NCBI GenBank assembly: GCA_005790565.1
Contig: SXUJ01000174.1
Coordinates: 1-37,076, forward strand
Source: Planctomycetia bacterium
Lineage (GTDB): Bacteria; Planctomycetota; Phycisphaerae; Phycisphaerales; SM1A02
Direction of reading: 5' to 3'
Length of the DNA stretch: 37,076 nt
Part shown: one piece after another, positions 26,373 to 35,696 of the stretch
Numbering within the stretch: position 1 is the first letter of the stretch
Layout of the letters: each line of letters begins with the position of its first letter
Program-made: the position numbers and the translations under genes
Notes under the pieces: model-generated
Told to the model about the DNA's origin: nothing
Seen by the model: the letters and a program-made list of their open reading frames with translations, nothing else
Database searches by the model: none

Positions 26373-28187
26373 TCAAGAGAGTTTAGGCATTGAATTGACA
26401 ACCTGAATGACCTCTTGAAACTCAAGCCCCACTGCGTCGAGGTACCACTTGATGTTCGGATAACGCGGCCGATTCTCATCCGCGACCAGCCGCAACGCCT
26501 CCTCTCGCGTCAGATCGCCCTCGCGGATCTGGTTGCTCCTAAACGTGTCGTGCTCGGAGAAGCCCGCGACCTTGTAATAGAGGTAGTTGTAGAACGCAGC
26601 AGTGCCATCGCCAATCCGCCAAGTGGTGCTCGTGTCCTGCGCCTTCTCCCAGTCGTATCTGGCCAATGTCTCGTCGACGATTCGCTCGTCCCACCGCCAG
26701 AAGTCGAAGATATGAAAATAGTCCTCCTTGGTGGTGAAGCTGCGGTGATACTCGCCGGAAACAGTGTCCCACAACGATCGGTTGAAGTAGCCGGGGCTCT
26801 GGAGCATGGCTCGTAGCCGGAGCCATTGGTAGCGGAGTTGCTTCATGACTCCATGCGTGTACACACGCTTCTCTTCGAAGTTCGGGGGCACTCCGAGGAA
26901 TCCCGCCTTGAAATGCGTCACCTCCAATGGGTTCACACCCCACAGGTTGAGTTTTACACCCGTCTGCTCCTTGATGTGCTCGACATACTTGAAGAAGTGC
27001 TTGTCGCCGGCCGTGAGAATACTAATCATGCCGAGGTGCGGCGACCGCAGCCATGCCTTCAGGTTCATTCGGATGTAGTCACGCTTCTTCGCGATGTCCT
27101 CCGCGACGATGATGTTCTCGACGCCAAGCTCACCACACATACGGCTGATGTTGCGCCGTCCTAAGTCCGTCACCATCCCCCAGTCGTAGGTGTACGTCAC
27201 TGGGCGCATCTTCAGTTCATCGACGATGAGGTGGAGGCCATAGCAACTGTCTCGGCCGCCAGAGAACGGCACGATGCATTCAGTGCCGCTGGTACGGCGG
27301 TAAGGTTCGACGAGGCGGCCTAGTTCTTCGAGGGGACGGGGAACATTCCGCGGACGGTAGTGCGCGCAGTAGTTGCAGACCCCGAGCTCGTCGAAAGAGA
27401 TGAACGGCATCGTGTGAGGCAGAATGCACTTCGCGCAGCGACGCAGTTCGTGCCGCGGCGCAACCAGCATCCGCTCCTCCGCTGAAGCGGACGAGCCGAT
27501 CGCGGGTATCAAATCGATGCGGCACTCGCGTACATCCGTGGCGGCGATCTCGCCGACAACCTTCGGGATCTTATGGACTTCACCCTCGCGTACCTGGCGA
27601 ATGTTTGCACATCCGCATTGGCGAAGGGAATGTTCCTCCGACGCAAAGAGGGTCGAGCCATTGCTCGACCCGATGTAAAGGCTGCCGTTATTGGAAAAGA
27701 GGCAGAGCATTCCAAGCCTCGGCAGTGCCAGCGCGCAGGCCACGACGCCGCGGCAGACCCCAAGGACTCGCGCGGAAATGCCGTGGATGTCTCCACCCTC
27801 GGACAGATGATGGGCCGCGATGGCGGCGATTACTTCCGAGTCTATCTGCTGCCTAGGTCTCTCGCCGATCACTTCCCAGATACTGGGGTGGTTCACAACA
27901 ATGCCATTGTGAAACACACAAATGTCGTCGCGCAGCACTGGCTGATTGTCGGAAAATCCGTTGGTGATCAGCCGGCTGTGTCCAATCACGGTGCAACTGC
28001 CCTTCCATGCTGTCACTCGGAGGAGCCGCATGATCGAGTAGTCGGCTCGGTGAATCTCGGCCGAGCCACTCTTCACGCAGAGTAGACCGCTCGAATCTCG
28101 CCCGCGCTGCTGCGCGTGCTTTGCCAGCCGTCGAACTAACGTTGGGGGCACCAAGGTTTGGGATAGGATTCCAAAGATTCCGCACAC
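26373..28187 (-). CDS. Fusion: class II glutamine amidotransferase plus N-acetyl sugar amidotransferase (PP-loop, WbpG-like)
   Basis: GTG start at 28185-28187 followed by catalytic Cys (CGIFGILSQ), RBS AGGAGGTATCAG; RRCAKCILPHTMPFISFDELGVCNYC; VPFSGGRDSCYGLHLIVDELKM; HFKAGFLGVPPNFEEKRVYTHGVMKQLRYQ. Confidence 0.85.
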   Translation of the reverse strand: MCGIFGILSQTLVPPTLVRRLAKHAQQRGRDSSGLLCVKSGSAEIHRADYSIMRLLRVTAWKGSCTVIGHSRLITNGFSDNQPVLRDDICVFHNGIVVNHPSIWEVIGERPRQQIDSEVIAAIAAHHLSEGGDIHGISARVLGVCRGVVACALALPRLGMLCLFSNNGSLYIGSSNGSTLFASEEHSLRQCGCANIRQVREGEVHKIPKVVGEIAATDVRECRIDLIPAIGSSASAEERMLVAPRHELRRCAKCILPHTMPFISFDELGVCNYCAHYRPRNVPRPLEELGRLVEPYRRTSGTECIVPFSGGRDSCYGLHLIVDELKMRPVTYTYDWGMVTDLGRRNISRMCGELGVENIIVAEDIAKKRDYIRMNLKAWLRSPHLGMISILTAGDKHFFKYVEHIKEQTGVKLNLWGVNPLEVTHFKAGFLGVPPNFEEKRVYTHGVMKQLRYQWLRLRAMLQSPGYFNRSLWDTVSGEYHRSFTTKEDYFHIFDFWRWDERIVDETLARYDWEKAQDTSTTWRIGDGTAAFYNYLYYKVAGFSEHDTFRSNQIREGDLTREEALRLVADENRPRYPNIKWYLDAVGLEFQEVIQVVNSMPKLS

Positions 28188-28197
28188 CTGATACCTC

Positions 28198-29397
28198 CTA
28201 CTGGCCCCTCGTGGAGCGTGAATGGTGTTCCATGAGTAGCCCAAGATAGACATCTTTCAGCCGCTCGCACTGCGCCTGCCAAGAGAGATCGCTCAGATCC
28301 GCGGGTGGTGGCGCGAGGCCCGCGCGCTCTATCCCGAGTACGGCAGACTTGATGCTGGTGACATCGTTCTCACAACAGATGCCAAGCCTGTATTGGTTCA
28401 CAACCCTTTCGATCTCAGGCAGCCTCGACGCGAGCACGGGAATACCCGCGAACGCGTACTCGAACAACTTGTTCGGGAGGCACAGGCGGTCGCTCAGCGA
28501 CACATCTTCGATGAGGCATAGACCACAGTCCGCCTCACGCACCAAGGGGACGACTTTGTCGTGCGACACTACTGGATGAAGGTGGATGTTCGGATACTCA
28601 TTGGCATGTCGAGAGACACCTACTTCGTCCTCGGTTCCCATGAAGACGATATGGGATCGAAACCCTCGCTCGCGGAATACCTCCAGTAACCCCTCGATCC
28701 CACGACCCCTCACCAAGTAGCCTAGGTAGATAAAGACTGGTGCGCCCGAGGGAATGCCGAAGCGCTCGTGAAAGTAGCCCAACCCGCTGGGTGGACGTGT
28801 ATGGCCCGCCACGGGACCGTCCGCCGCCGAAAGGAATGACGGTGAGTTGAGGACGAGCACCGAACGCTTGGATCCAAGATTCTCCGTGTACCAGGCCAAG
28901 ATCGACGGACTCACCGAAACGAGCGCGGCGATGTGCCGCCAGCACCACCGCTCGAGCAGAATCGTCCCGCGCGCGAGGCCCTTGGTTTGCCCCGACTTCT
29001 TGCTCTCCAACTCATGCGCGTCGTAGATGACAGCACACCCTGTGAAGAGCCGGGCCATTACCCCAATCGGTAGCACCAGCGTGTCGTGGCAGTGAACGAT
29101 CCGTGGCCGCGCGGCAATCGCCTTTGGAATCATCCGAAGCGCCAGCTCACAGAGATTCAGGAAGTAGCGAATCTGCCGTGGCATCCGCAACATGCGACGA
29201 GTCAAGAGGCGCAGTGAAATGATGTCGCTCGCGTGGGTACCCGCGCGTGCCGCTGCTAGGCCTTCATCGGATTCCACGCCGATCGCCTTGACAACTAGCT
29301 GGGGAAGTCCACGCAGTAACTCGAGTTGCCGGAGGATCCTCGCATCTGCGCGGATGTCCGTGTGCGTGAGATGGAGGATGTTCGATGGCTGGGGCAT
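28198..29397 (-). CDS. Glycosyltransferase, GT4-like
   Basis: MPQPSNILHLTHTDIRADARILRQLELL; VIYDAHELESKKSGQTKG; LPNKLFEYAFAGIPVLASRLPEIERVV. Confidence 0.82.
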   Translation of the reverse strand: MPQPSNILHLTHTDIRADARILRQLELLRGLPQLVVKAIGVESDEGLAAARAGTHASDIISLRLLTRRMLRMPRQIRYFLNLCELALRMIPKAIAARPRIVHCHDTLVLPIGVMARLFTGCAVIYDAHELESKKSGQTKGLARGTILLERWCWRHIAALVSVSPSILAWYTENLGSKRSVLVLNSPSFLSAADGPVAGHTRPPSGLGYFHERFGIPSGAPVFIYLGYLVRGRGIEGLLEVFRERGFRSHIVFMGTEDEVGVSRHANEYPNIHLHPVVSHDKVVPLVREADCGLCLIEDVSLSDRLCLPNKLFEYAFAGIPVLASRLPEIERVVNQYRLGICCENDVTSIKSAVLGIERAGLAPPPADLSDLSWQAQCERLKDVYLGLLMEHHSRSTRGQ

Positions 29398-29428
29398 AGG
29401 ACGACCGTTGGATCCACAACGACTCACT

Positions 29429-30721
29429 TCAGAGCCTGCCCACCGGCTCTCGGAGGCCATCGAGGATGGCCCGATACTCGGATGCAAGTAATCGATAACC
29501 CCGATTCGCTAGCACCCAAGCGCGGGCGCGATCACCGAGCATCGCGCGCTGATGGACCCCCAGACCTGCGAATCGTAGGAGCTCCACGCGTAACGATCCC
29601 ACGTCGTCCGCCGGCACGACGGTGCCACACTGCGCTTCATTGATCATCGTGAGGTGGCCCGTGAAGGACCCAACGATCGGCTTGCCCGCGAGCATGTAGT
29701 CCACGAGCTTGTTGAGCGATTGTCCGAACTTCCAAACCGACGAAGCCTGCGTCGCGAAGTAGAGCAGATCACATCCACGGAGAACTGCCGATACCTCACC
29801 ACGAGTTACCGCCTCATGAAAAGTCACATTCGGCAATCGGCCGAACCTGGACTGGAAGTCGCTCCGCAGATCGCCTTCCCCCATGAGCACAAAGTGAAGC
29901 CGGTGGTCGTCTGCGAGGTCTTCAGCGCATCGCAGAATGGTCTCTAGCGCGTTGGAGACCCCCATCGATCCAGCGTAGCCTACCACAAACGTCTCCTTCG
30001 AAATGTTGGCGAGCGATCGGACAGAGTCGATCTGCGACGGGCCCTTGATTGACCTCTCGTCGAATCCGATTGGTACGCAGTACACCGGAGGCGCGACCGC
30101 CACTACTGAACGCACATGCTCCCCCAGATTGGGCATTGTTCCAACGACGGCATTCGAAAATCGATATCCGAGCCATTCGATGCCTGCCAACAGCGAGATC
30201 AGAGGATTCCATCTACTGAAGCCGCCCTCTTCCACCAACGTGAGTGGCCAGATGTCGCGAACCTCAAAGACTAGTCTGCATCTGTAGCGGATTCGAAGCA
30301 ACAGTCCACTCACGATCGTTAGCAATGACAGGCTCGATGCGATTATCACGTCCGGCCTGGGGAGGTCACTCTTCGGCATCGCCAACAGCCGAAACTCAAA
30401 GTCAAGCCAACTGAGAAGACGACGGAAGGACCTCTGCTTTCGGTACTTCAGCGTACGAATTCGTATCACACGCATCTGGTCTTGGACCGAGGTGGTGCGA
30501 TAACGCCTGCGGTCCTTTCCCTGTCCCCCGAAGAAGTGGTGTCCAGAGTCCGACGTCAAGACCGTCACTGACATCCCGAGACGTTCCAGCTCGGCCATCA
30601 AGCAGTACCCGCGGCTTCCCGGATCCGACGCCGACGGTTCCGACAAGTACTTCGAGAGGTACCAGACACTCGTCTTTGACTTCAATTCGTCTGACGCCAT
30701 CATTTCAATCGAGTATGCCAA
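29429..30721 (-). CDS. Glycosyltransferase, GT4-like (WbuB-like)
   Basis: VWYLSKYLSEP...SRGYCLMAELERLGMSVTVLTSDSGH; VFEVRDIWPLTLVEEGGFSRWNPLI; VVGYAGSMGVSNALETIL; NKLVDYMLAGKPIVGS. Confidence 0.87.
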   Translation of the reverse strand: MAYSIEMMASDELKSKTSVWYLSKYLSEPSASDPGSRGYCLMAELERLGMSVTVLTSDSGHHFFGGQGKDRRRYRTTSVQDQMRVIRIRTLKYRKQRSFRRLLSWLDFEFRLLAMPKSDLPRPDVIIASSLSLLTIVSGLLLRIRYRCRLVFEVRDIWPLTLVEEGGFSRWNPLISLLAGIEWLGYRFSNAVVGTMPNLGEHVRSVVAVAPPVYCVPIGFDERSIKGPSQIDSVRSLANISKETFVVGYAGSMGVSNALETILRCAEDLADDHRLHFVLMGEGDLRSDFQSRFGRLPNVTFHEAVTRGEVSAVLRGCDLLYFATQASSVWKFGQSLNKLVDYMLAGKPIVGSFTGHLTMINEAQCGTVVPADDVGSLRVELLRFAGLGVHQRAMLGDRARAWVLANRGYRLLASEYRAILDGLREPVGRL

Positions 30722-30889
30722 AAAACGCCGCGTGGAACGGACCAGAACTGGTAACGCTTCAGTTTATCGCGGTGGCAGTGCGATCTATCGATCACGCCCC
30801 AGCTCCAATCTGAATCGAGAGACTACCATGGCTTCGCATCGGTTGCGAGAGCGTAGCGCGAGTAGCGAAAACTTGAGCGTTGACGCATC

Positions 30890-31414
30890 ATGCCCCTCCT
30901 CTTCCCCCAACTCCGCATCGGCCTCAACGGCGCGCCATTTGTGCTCTACAAGTTCAAGACGATGCGCGACGCGCGTCCCGGCGAAGACCCGCTCGCCACC
31001 GACGCTCTGCGCATCACACGCCTCGGCCGCTGCTTGCGCGCGACGAGTCTCGACGAACTTCCATCGCTGTGGAATGTGCTGCGCGGAGACATGGCACTCG
31101 TCGGACCGCGACCACTGCTGCCCGAGTACCTGCCGCTCTACACCCCCGAGCAAATGCGTCGGCACTCGGTCAAGCCAGGCATCACCGGCTGGGTGCAAGT
31201 CAACGGACGCAACGCGATCTCGTGGGAGGAGAAGTTTCGCCTCGATGTCTGGTATGTCGACAACCGCTCTTTGTGGCTTGATCTACGAATTCTCTGCATG
31301 ACCGTGTGGCAGGTGCTTGCCCGTCGCGGCGTCTCTGCAGCGGGCCACGCAACGATGCCGGCGTTCACTGGATCCGTCGCCGGTGCAGACCGCTCTAGAC
31401 TGCCCACTTCGTGA
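30890..31414 (+). CDS. Bacterial sugar transferase (PglC/WcaJ-type phosphoglycosyltransferase), N-terminally truncated
   Basis: LLFPQLRIGLNGAPFVLYKFKTMRDARPGEDPLATDALRITRLGRCLRATSLDELPSLWNVLRGDMALVGPRPLLPEYLPLYT; KPGITGWVQVNGRN; membrane hairpin missing, in-frame TGA at 30881. Confidence 0.8.
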   Translation: MPLLFPQLRIGLNGAPFVLYKFKTMRDARPGEDPLATDALRITRLGRCLRATSLDELPSLWNVLRGDMALVGPRPLLPEYLPLYTPEQMRRHSVKPGITGWVQVNGRNAISWEEKFRLDVWYVDNRSLWLDLRILCMTVWQVLARRGVSAAGHATMPAFTGSVAGADRSRLPTS

Positions 31415-32058
31415 GTGAACCACTCGTCATCGTCGGGGCAGGGGGGCACGGCCGAGAAACCGCATTCGCGTTCCTGCTCGGAGCGAACAGCGTGGACTTT
31501 CTTGGGTTCTTGGATGACCGCGCGTGCGGCACGACGGTCGAGGGATGGCCAATTCTCGGCCAAATCACAGACGCCGCAAAGCACACATCGGCGTGCTTCG
31601 TTGTCGCCGTCAATGATCCGCGCGCGCGTCGTTCGATCGTCGCTCGGCTCGGCGCGCTTGGCGTCGCGCGTTGGGGCAGCGTGATCCACCCCGAAGTTCG
31701 ACTGCACAACTCGGCGCAGTTGGGCGTCGGCTGCTCGGTACTGGGCGGTTGTCAGTTGACCACGAACATTCGCATTGGCGATCACTCCATCCTGAACCGC
31801 GGCGCACAGGTCAGCCACGACTGCGCAGTTGGTGATTTCTGCTCACTCAATCCCAGTGCTACTGTTGCCGGCAATGTGTCGATCGCTTCGGGCACCGAAC
31901 TTGGCAGCGGCTGCACGATTCGCCAGGGCATCACCATCGGCGCCGGCGCCACCATCGGCATGGGAGCCGTCGTCGTGAAAGATGTTCCCGACAACGCCGT
32001 CCTCATCGGTAATCCCGCACGCGTGTTACGATCGAATTCGCCGTGGCTGACGCAGTGA
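31411..32058 (+). CDS. PglD-like sugar acetyltransferase
   Basis: LVIVGAGGHGRETAFAFLLG; FLDD; hexapeptide repeats; VVKDVPDNAVLIGNPARVLR. Confidence 0.87.
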   Translation: MSEPLVIVGAGGHGRETAFAFLLGANSVDFLGFLDDRACGTTVEGWPILGQITDAAKHTSACFVVAVNDPRARRSIVARLGALGVARWGSVIHPEVRLHNSAQLGVGCSVLGGCQLTTNIRIGDHSILNRGAQVSHDCAVGDFCSLNPSATVAGNVSIASGTELGSGCTIRQGITIGAGATIGMGAVVVKDVPDNAVLIGNPARVLRSNSPWLTQ

Positions 32059-33296
32059 TTTTGCCCTCGTGGCCCATCTTTGAAACTGACGAACTCGCTG
32101 CTGTCGATGCCGTTCTCCGCTCTGGCCGCATCAACTACTGGACCGGCACCGCATGCCGCGACTTCGAAGCAGCGTGGTCGCGCTCCCACGCGCACGGCGA
32201 CGCGGGTCTGCACTCTCTCACGATGGCCAACGGATCACTCACGATGGACGCCGCACTACGCGCGCTGGGAATCGGCGATGGCGACGAGGTCATCGTCTCT
32301 CCACGCAGCTATGTCGCGAGCGCGATGTGCGTCGCGCTGACTGGCGCGACGCCAGTGTTCGCGGATGTCGATCCTGAGAGTGGCTGCATCACAGCTGCAA
32401 CCGCCGAGGCTGTGCGAAGTCCTCGAACGCGCGCGGTGATTCCCGTGCATATTGGTGGTTGGCCGTGTGACATGCCCTCGATTTGCGCGTGGGCTGATCG
32501 CCACAACATTCGCGTGATGGAAGATTGCGCGCAGTCGCATGGCGCGACGATTGACGGGCGCGCGGTCGGCACATTCGGCGAGGTCGCGAGCTGGAGCTTC
32601 TGCCAAGACAAGATCATGACAACAGGCGGCGAAGGAGGCATGCTCGCGATGCGCGATGAGTCGCTCGCGAAGCGCTGCTGGTCGTACGCGCAGCACGGCA
32701 AAGATTTCGACGAGGCGATGTCAGGCCACACGCCCGGGTCGAACGGTCACTTTCGTTGGCTCGTGCGTCATGAAGGCACCAACCTGCGCATGACCGAGAT
32801 GCAAGCGGCGATCGGACTCGTGCAACTCACGAAGTTGCCACAGTGGATCGCCGCACGACGACGCAACAGTCTCATCCTGCAGGAAGCGCTGCGCACGTTG
32901 CCGTGGTTGCGCGTGCCGCAGACGCCGCCTGGACACGCGCACTATCGCTGCGTTGCGTTCGTCGCCGCGGACTCGCGAGCCACCACTGCGAACGAGCGCG
33001 ACCATCTTCTCGCCGCCCTTCACGACGCCGGCATTCCTGCCGCGCACGGATCTTGCGGCGAGATATATCGAGAGCCGTACTTCGTAGGCGCGGGGTTCAC
33101 TCCTGCCGCGATGGGCCGAGGTCCGCTCGATGTCGACGGACGGCTTCTAGTCGCGCGTGCGCTCGGCGAGAGTTCGCTGACGTTTTTCGTGCACCACACC
33201 ATTGGCGAGTCGGCGATGCGCCAGTACGCGGATGCGGTCACAGTGTGTTTGACGCGCGCACGGCGCAGTGTCGTCGCGGTCGTCGCGACGTCGTGA
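32043..33296 (+). CDS. DegT/DnrJ/EryC1/StrS-family PLP aminotransferase
   Basis: GRINYWTG; HIGGWPCDMPSI; VMEDCAQSHGATIDGRAVGTFGEVASWSFCQDKIMTTGGEGGMLA (PLP lysine); LRMTEMQAAIGLVQL. Confidence 0.9.
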   Translation: MADAVILPSWPIFETDELAAVDAVLRSGRINYWTGTACRDFEAAWSRSHAHGDAGLHSLTMANGSLTMDAALRALGIGDGDEVIVSPRSYVASAMCVALTGATPVFADVDPESGCITAATAEAVRSPRTRAVIPVHIGGWPCDMPSICAWADRHNIRVMEDCAQSHGATIDGRAVGTFGEVASWSFCQDKIMTTGGEGGMLAMRDESLAKRCWSYAQHGKDFDEAMSGHTPGSNGHFRWLVRHEGTNLRMTEMQAAIGLVQLTKLPQWIAARRRNSLILQEALRTLPWLRVPQTPPGHAHYRCVAFVAADSRATTANERDHLLAALHDAGIPAAHGSCGEIYREPYFVGAGFTPAAMGRGPLDVDGRLLVARALGESSLTFFVHHTIGESAMRQYADAVTVCLTRARRSVVAVVATS

Positions 33297-33320
33297 GCGC
33301 ACGGCGCGCTGTTCGGTTTC

Positions 33321-33348
33321 GGGCAGATCGCGCTGCTGCAGCGTGTCG
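33321..33348 (+). repeat. Copy 1 of direct repeat GGGCAGATCGCGCTGCTGCAGCGTGTCG
   Basis: 27/28 nt identical to 35611-35638, same orientation; both followed by a G-rich run. Confidence 0.75.
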
Positions 33349-33389
33349 TTGTACCCGTAGCGGGGGGGGGGGTGAGGCACTCTTCATTC

Positions 33390-33590
33390 ATGGTTCGTGC
33401 AGAAGACCTCGTTGGTAGTGAATGGGCCGAGTGGTATCGACTGACCCCAAGGCAGCGCTGGCTGGAGAGCGAAAAACTGTGGATGACCTATCTGGCGCTC
33501 GGAGGCTCGCTTGATCCCGAGCCCGATACGCAAAGTCCTTTCTTCGATGCAAGAGCACCGCGTACGCGCGCTCGCGGACTTGCAAGCTGA
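33390..33590 (+). CDS. Small protein of unknown function, possible partner of the adjacent nucleotidyltransferase-like ORF
   Basis: MVRAEDLVGSEWAEWYRLTPRQRWLESEKLWMTYLALGGSLDPEPDTQSPFFD; overlaps next ORF. Confidence 0.45.
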   Translation: MVRAEDLVGSEWAEWYRLTPRQRWLESEKLWMTYLALGGSLDPEPDTQSPFFDARAPRTRARGLAS

Positions 33591-34191
33591 AACGATCGCG
33601 GTTCCATCGTGCGCATTGAAGTTTCTGCGCCGAGGGCACGCGGTTCACTTTCGCTGTCAACACCCAGAGGCGCGACGCATGCCCGTCGACATCATGTCCA
33701 AGATGCGTGGCGTGGATGGGTTTTCTGCTTTGTGGAAGCGCCGGACATCCATCGCATTTCCAAATGGGACTCGCTGCCACGCGCTGTCACTACCCGATCT
33801 GGTGCAAGCAAAGAAGACTCAGCGCGACAAGGACTGGCCAATGATTCGCAGACTTCTGAAAGTCCACTACTTCGAGAACAGCAAGCGTCCAACGCGGGCT
33901 CATGTTGAATTCTGGTTGCGCGAGTTGCGCACTCCACAATTGCTTGTTGAGGTGGCGAGTGAGCATCCCAGGGTGTGCGGACGGTTGCTGTCGAAGCGGC
34001 CGCTCCTGAACTTCGCGAGGACGGGGTCGCTTACAGAACTGCAGCGCGCGCTCCAGACAGAAGAAGCGACTGAGCGTGAGATTGACCAACGCTATTGGTT
34101 GCCGCTGCGCCAAGAGTTGGAGCGACTTCGCAGCGCGCATCGGGCAGTGCGGCATGGCGGGACGCTTGATCACGGTAAGCGCGACAGTTAG
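33511..34191 (+). pseudogene. Nucleotidyltransferase-like protein lacking its N-terminal GG/DxD region
   Basis: MPVDIMSKMRGVDGFSALWKRRTSI...LSLPDLVQAKKTQRDKDWPMIRRLL; no nucleotidyl-binding GG..A...R.T.D.D motif upstream in any frame. Confidence 0.45.
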
Positions 34192-34252
34192 ACTCTGCTC
34201 GTCGTATCTGTTGGTGAGTACGGGGCACGCATTTCTTTTCGGGAGCACAATC

Positions 34253-35488
34253 ATGTCGGAGAACAAGTTGTCGGCAACGATGGCAATCGTGTTGGTCGCG
34301 GCGCTCGCGCCTGCAAGTGGGTTGTTCGCGGCATCGCCGGCTGCCGGATCCGACGGTCCACCAAGTCCGACGGTCGCACTCGCGATCGGCTCGCCACCGC
34401 CGCGGTTCAATGTTTCAGCGATGCGAATTGAGAGTCGCGGGTGGAACATCAAACCCTGTTACGAGATCACTGAGGGTGGTCCCCATGTGATTGGCATGCT
34501 CGCGACTGCAGTTCCCGGCACAGTCAGAGGCGAAAACCTCTCGGCAATCTACTTCCTCCGTCCGGCCGAGGATTGCGATGAATGGTTGGCGATCGCATGG
34601 AACTCCGCAGAGCCTTGGACGGCGGTGCACGCGCTGAAGGCGAGGTTTGGGATCTCCGACCTTCAGGATCAATTGTGGGAAGTGCCATCAGCGCTGAATG
34701 GTTCCGTCCAAGCCGAGAAGCCGTATCACCAAGGCTTCGTGGCCAACGATCCGATTGGCACATTTGTCAATTCGTTCGACGAAGGCTCTCGCGAAGTGGT
34801 CATCCACTCGCTCAAGGAGAGCGGATATCCCGTCGCCGATCTCGCTTTCGAGCGCGCCGACTCAGCAATCAATCGAGGATGGCTTCTGAACGCGGCGCAG
34901 TTCTTTGACGGCACGATTGGACGAGAACTCAGAGGCGCCGCGCTGCAGACTGCGGTTGCGACTCAGTACCGGCCGCCAAATCTAGGTCTGGGATACGACC
35001 CCACATGCGTGTTGGTGGCCGTGTGCGCTGACCTGCTTGTCAATTGGTGCATGAGCTGCAACCACGAAGTCATCTATGGTGAGTGGCAACCCGAAGGGGA
35101 CGCGTGTGAGTGCAGGACCGATGGTCCCTGGTCAGCCGTGTGCGGACAGTTCACGGCTGACGCGAGTGGAACAGTTCAGACTTTTATCCCATTTCCTCCG
35201 CCGCTCGGCACGCTCATTGAGTTCCATGTTGGTGTGGGAGTCACGATTGGATTGTGCGTGTGTGTCTGGCAGCGGACTTGTATGGCGGCGTCCGTGCGAC
35301 CGGTCACCACGACCCATCACGATTGCACGCGATCGCTCACCTTGGAACACGGTCCACGCATGGCATTCGCAACCTACGGCTGGGTCACCGCATTTCCAGC
35401 CGAGCAGTGCCAGCACGCTGGACGACCCCCGCACATTCCCCCCGCGAGTCAGGAGTGTGGCTTGCGGACTCCAACCCCAGGATCGTGA
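34253..35488 (+). CDS. Secreted protein of unknown function
   Basis: Signal-peptide-like MSENKLSATMAIVLVAALAPASGLFAASPAA; Cys-rich C-terminal half. Confidence 0.6.
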   Translation: MSENKLSATMAIVLVAALAPASGLFAASPAAGSDGPPSPTVALAIGSPPPRFNVSAMRIESRGWNIKPCYEITEGGPHVIGMLATAVPGTVRGENLSAIYFLRPAEDCDEWLAIAWNSAEPWTAVHALKARFGISDLQDQLWEVPSALNGSVQAEKPYHQGFVANDPIGTFVNSFDEGSREVVIHSLKESGYPVADLAFERADSAINRGWLLNAAQFFDGTIGRELRGAALQTAVATQYRPPNLGLGYDPTCVLVAVCADLLVNWCMSCNHEVIYGEWQPEGDACECRTDGPWSAVCGQFTADASGTVQTFIPFPPPLGTLIEFHVGVGVTIGLCVCVWQRTCMAASVRPVTTTHHDCTRSLTLEHGPRMAFATYGWVTAFPAEQCQHAGRPPHIPPASQECGLRTPTPGS

Positions 35489-35610
35489 AGACACATGGCG
35501 TCGTTGCATGCGCGCGCGAGGTCGCAGTGGCTCGCGCTGCCAACTCCGTGAACTCTGCTTCCGGAACGAGGCGGCGAGATTCACTCGCCGTGTTTACTTC
35601 GGTCGGTTAC

Positions 35611-35638
35611 GGGCAGAACGCGCTGCTGCAGCGTGTCG
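35611..35638 (+). repeat. Copy 2 of direct repeat GGGCAGAACGCGCTGCTGCAGCGTGTCG
   Basis: See 33321-33348. Confidence 0.75.
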
Positions 35639-35696
35639 ATCTGCCAGTAAACGGGGGGGCGGCGGGGGGATTAGGCGGCGGCGTTACGCTCCCGTC

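Noticed and set aside
30732-31301. 189-aa plus-strand ORF overlapping the phosphoglycosyltransferase
   Set aside because: Shadow frame; the 30890-31414 frame carries conserved family motifs
35076-35696. Long in-frame N-terminal extension of the C25-like peptidase ORF
   Set aside because: Overlaps the secreted orphan gene and is R/S-rich; GTG 35697 with a signal-like segment is the more likely start
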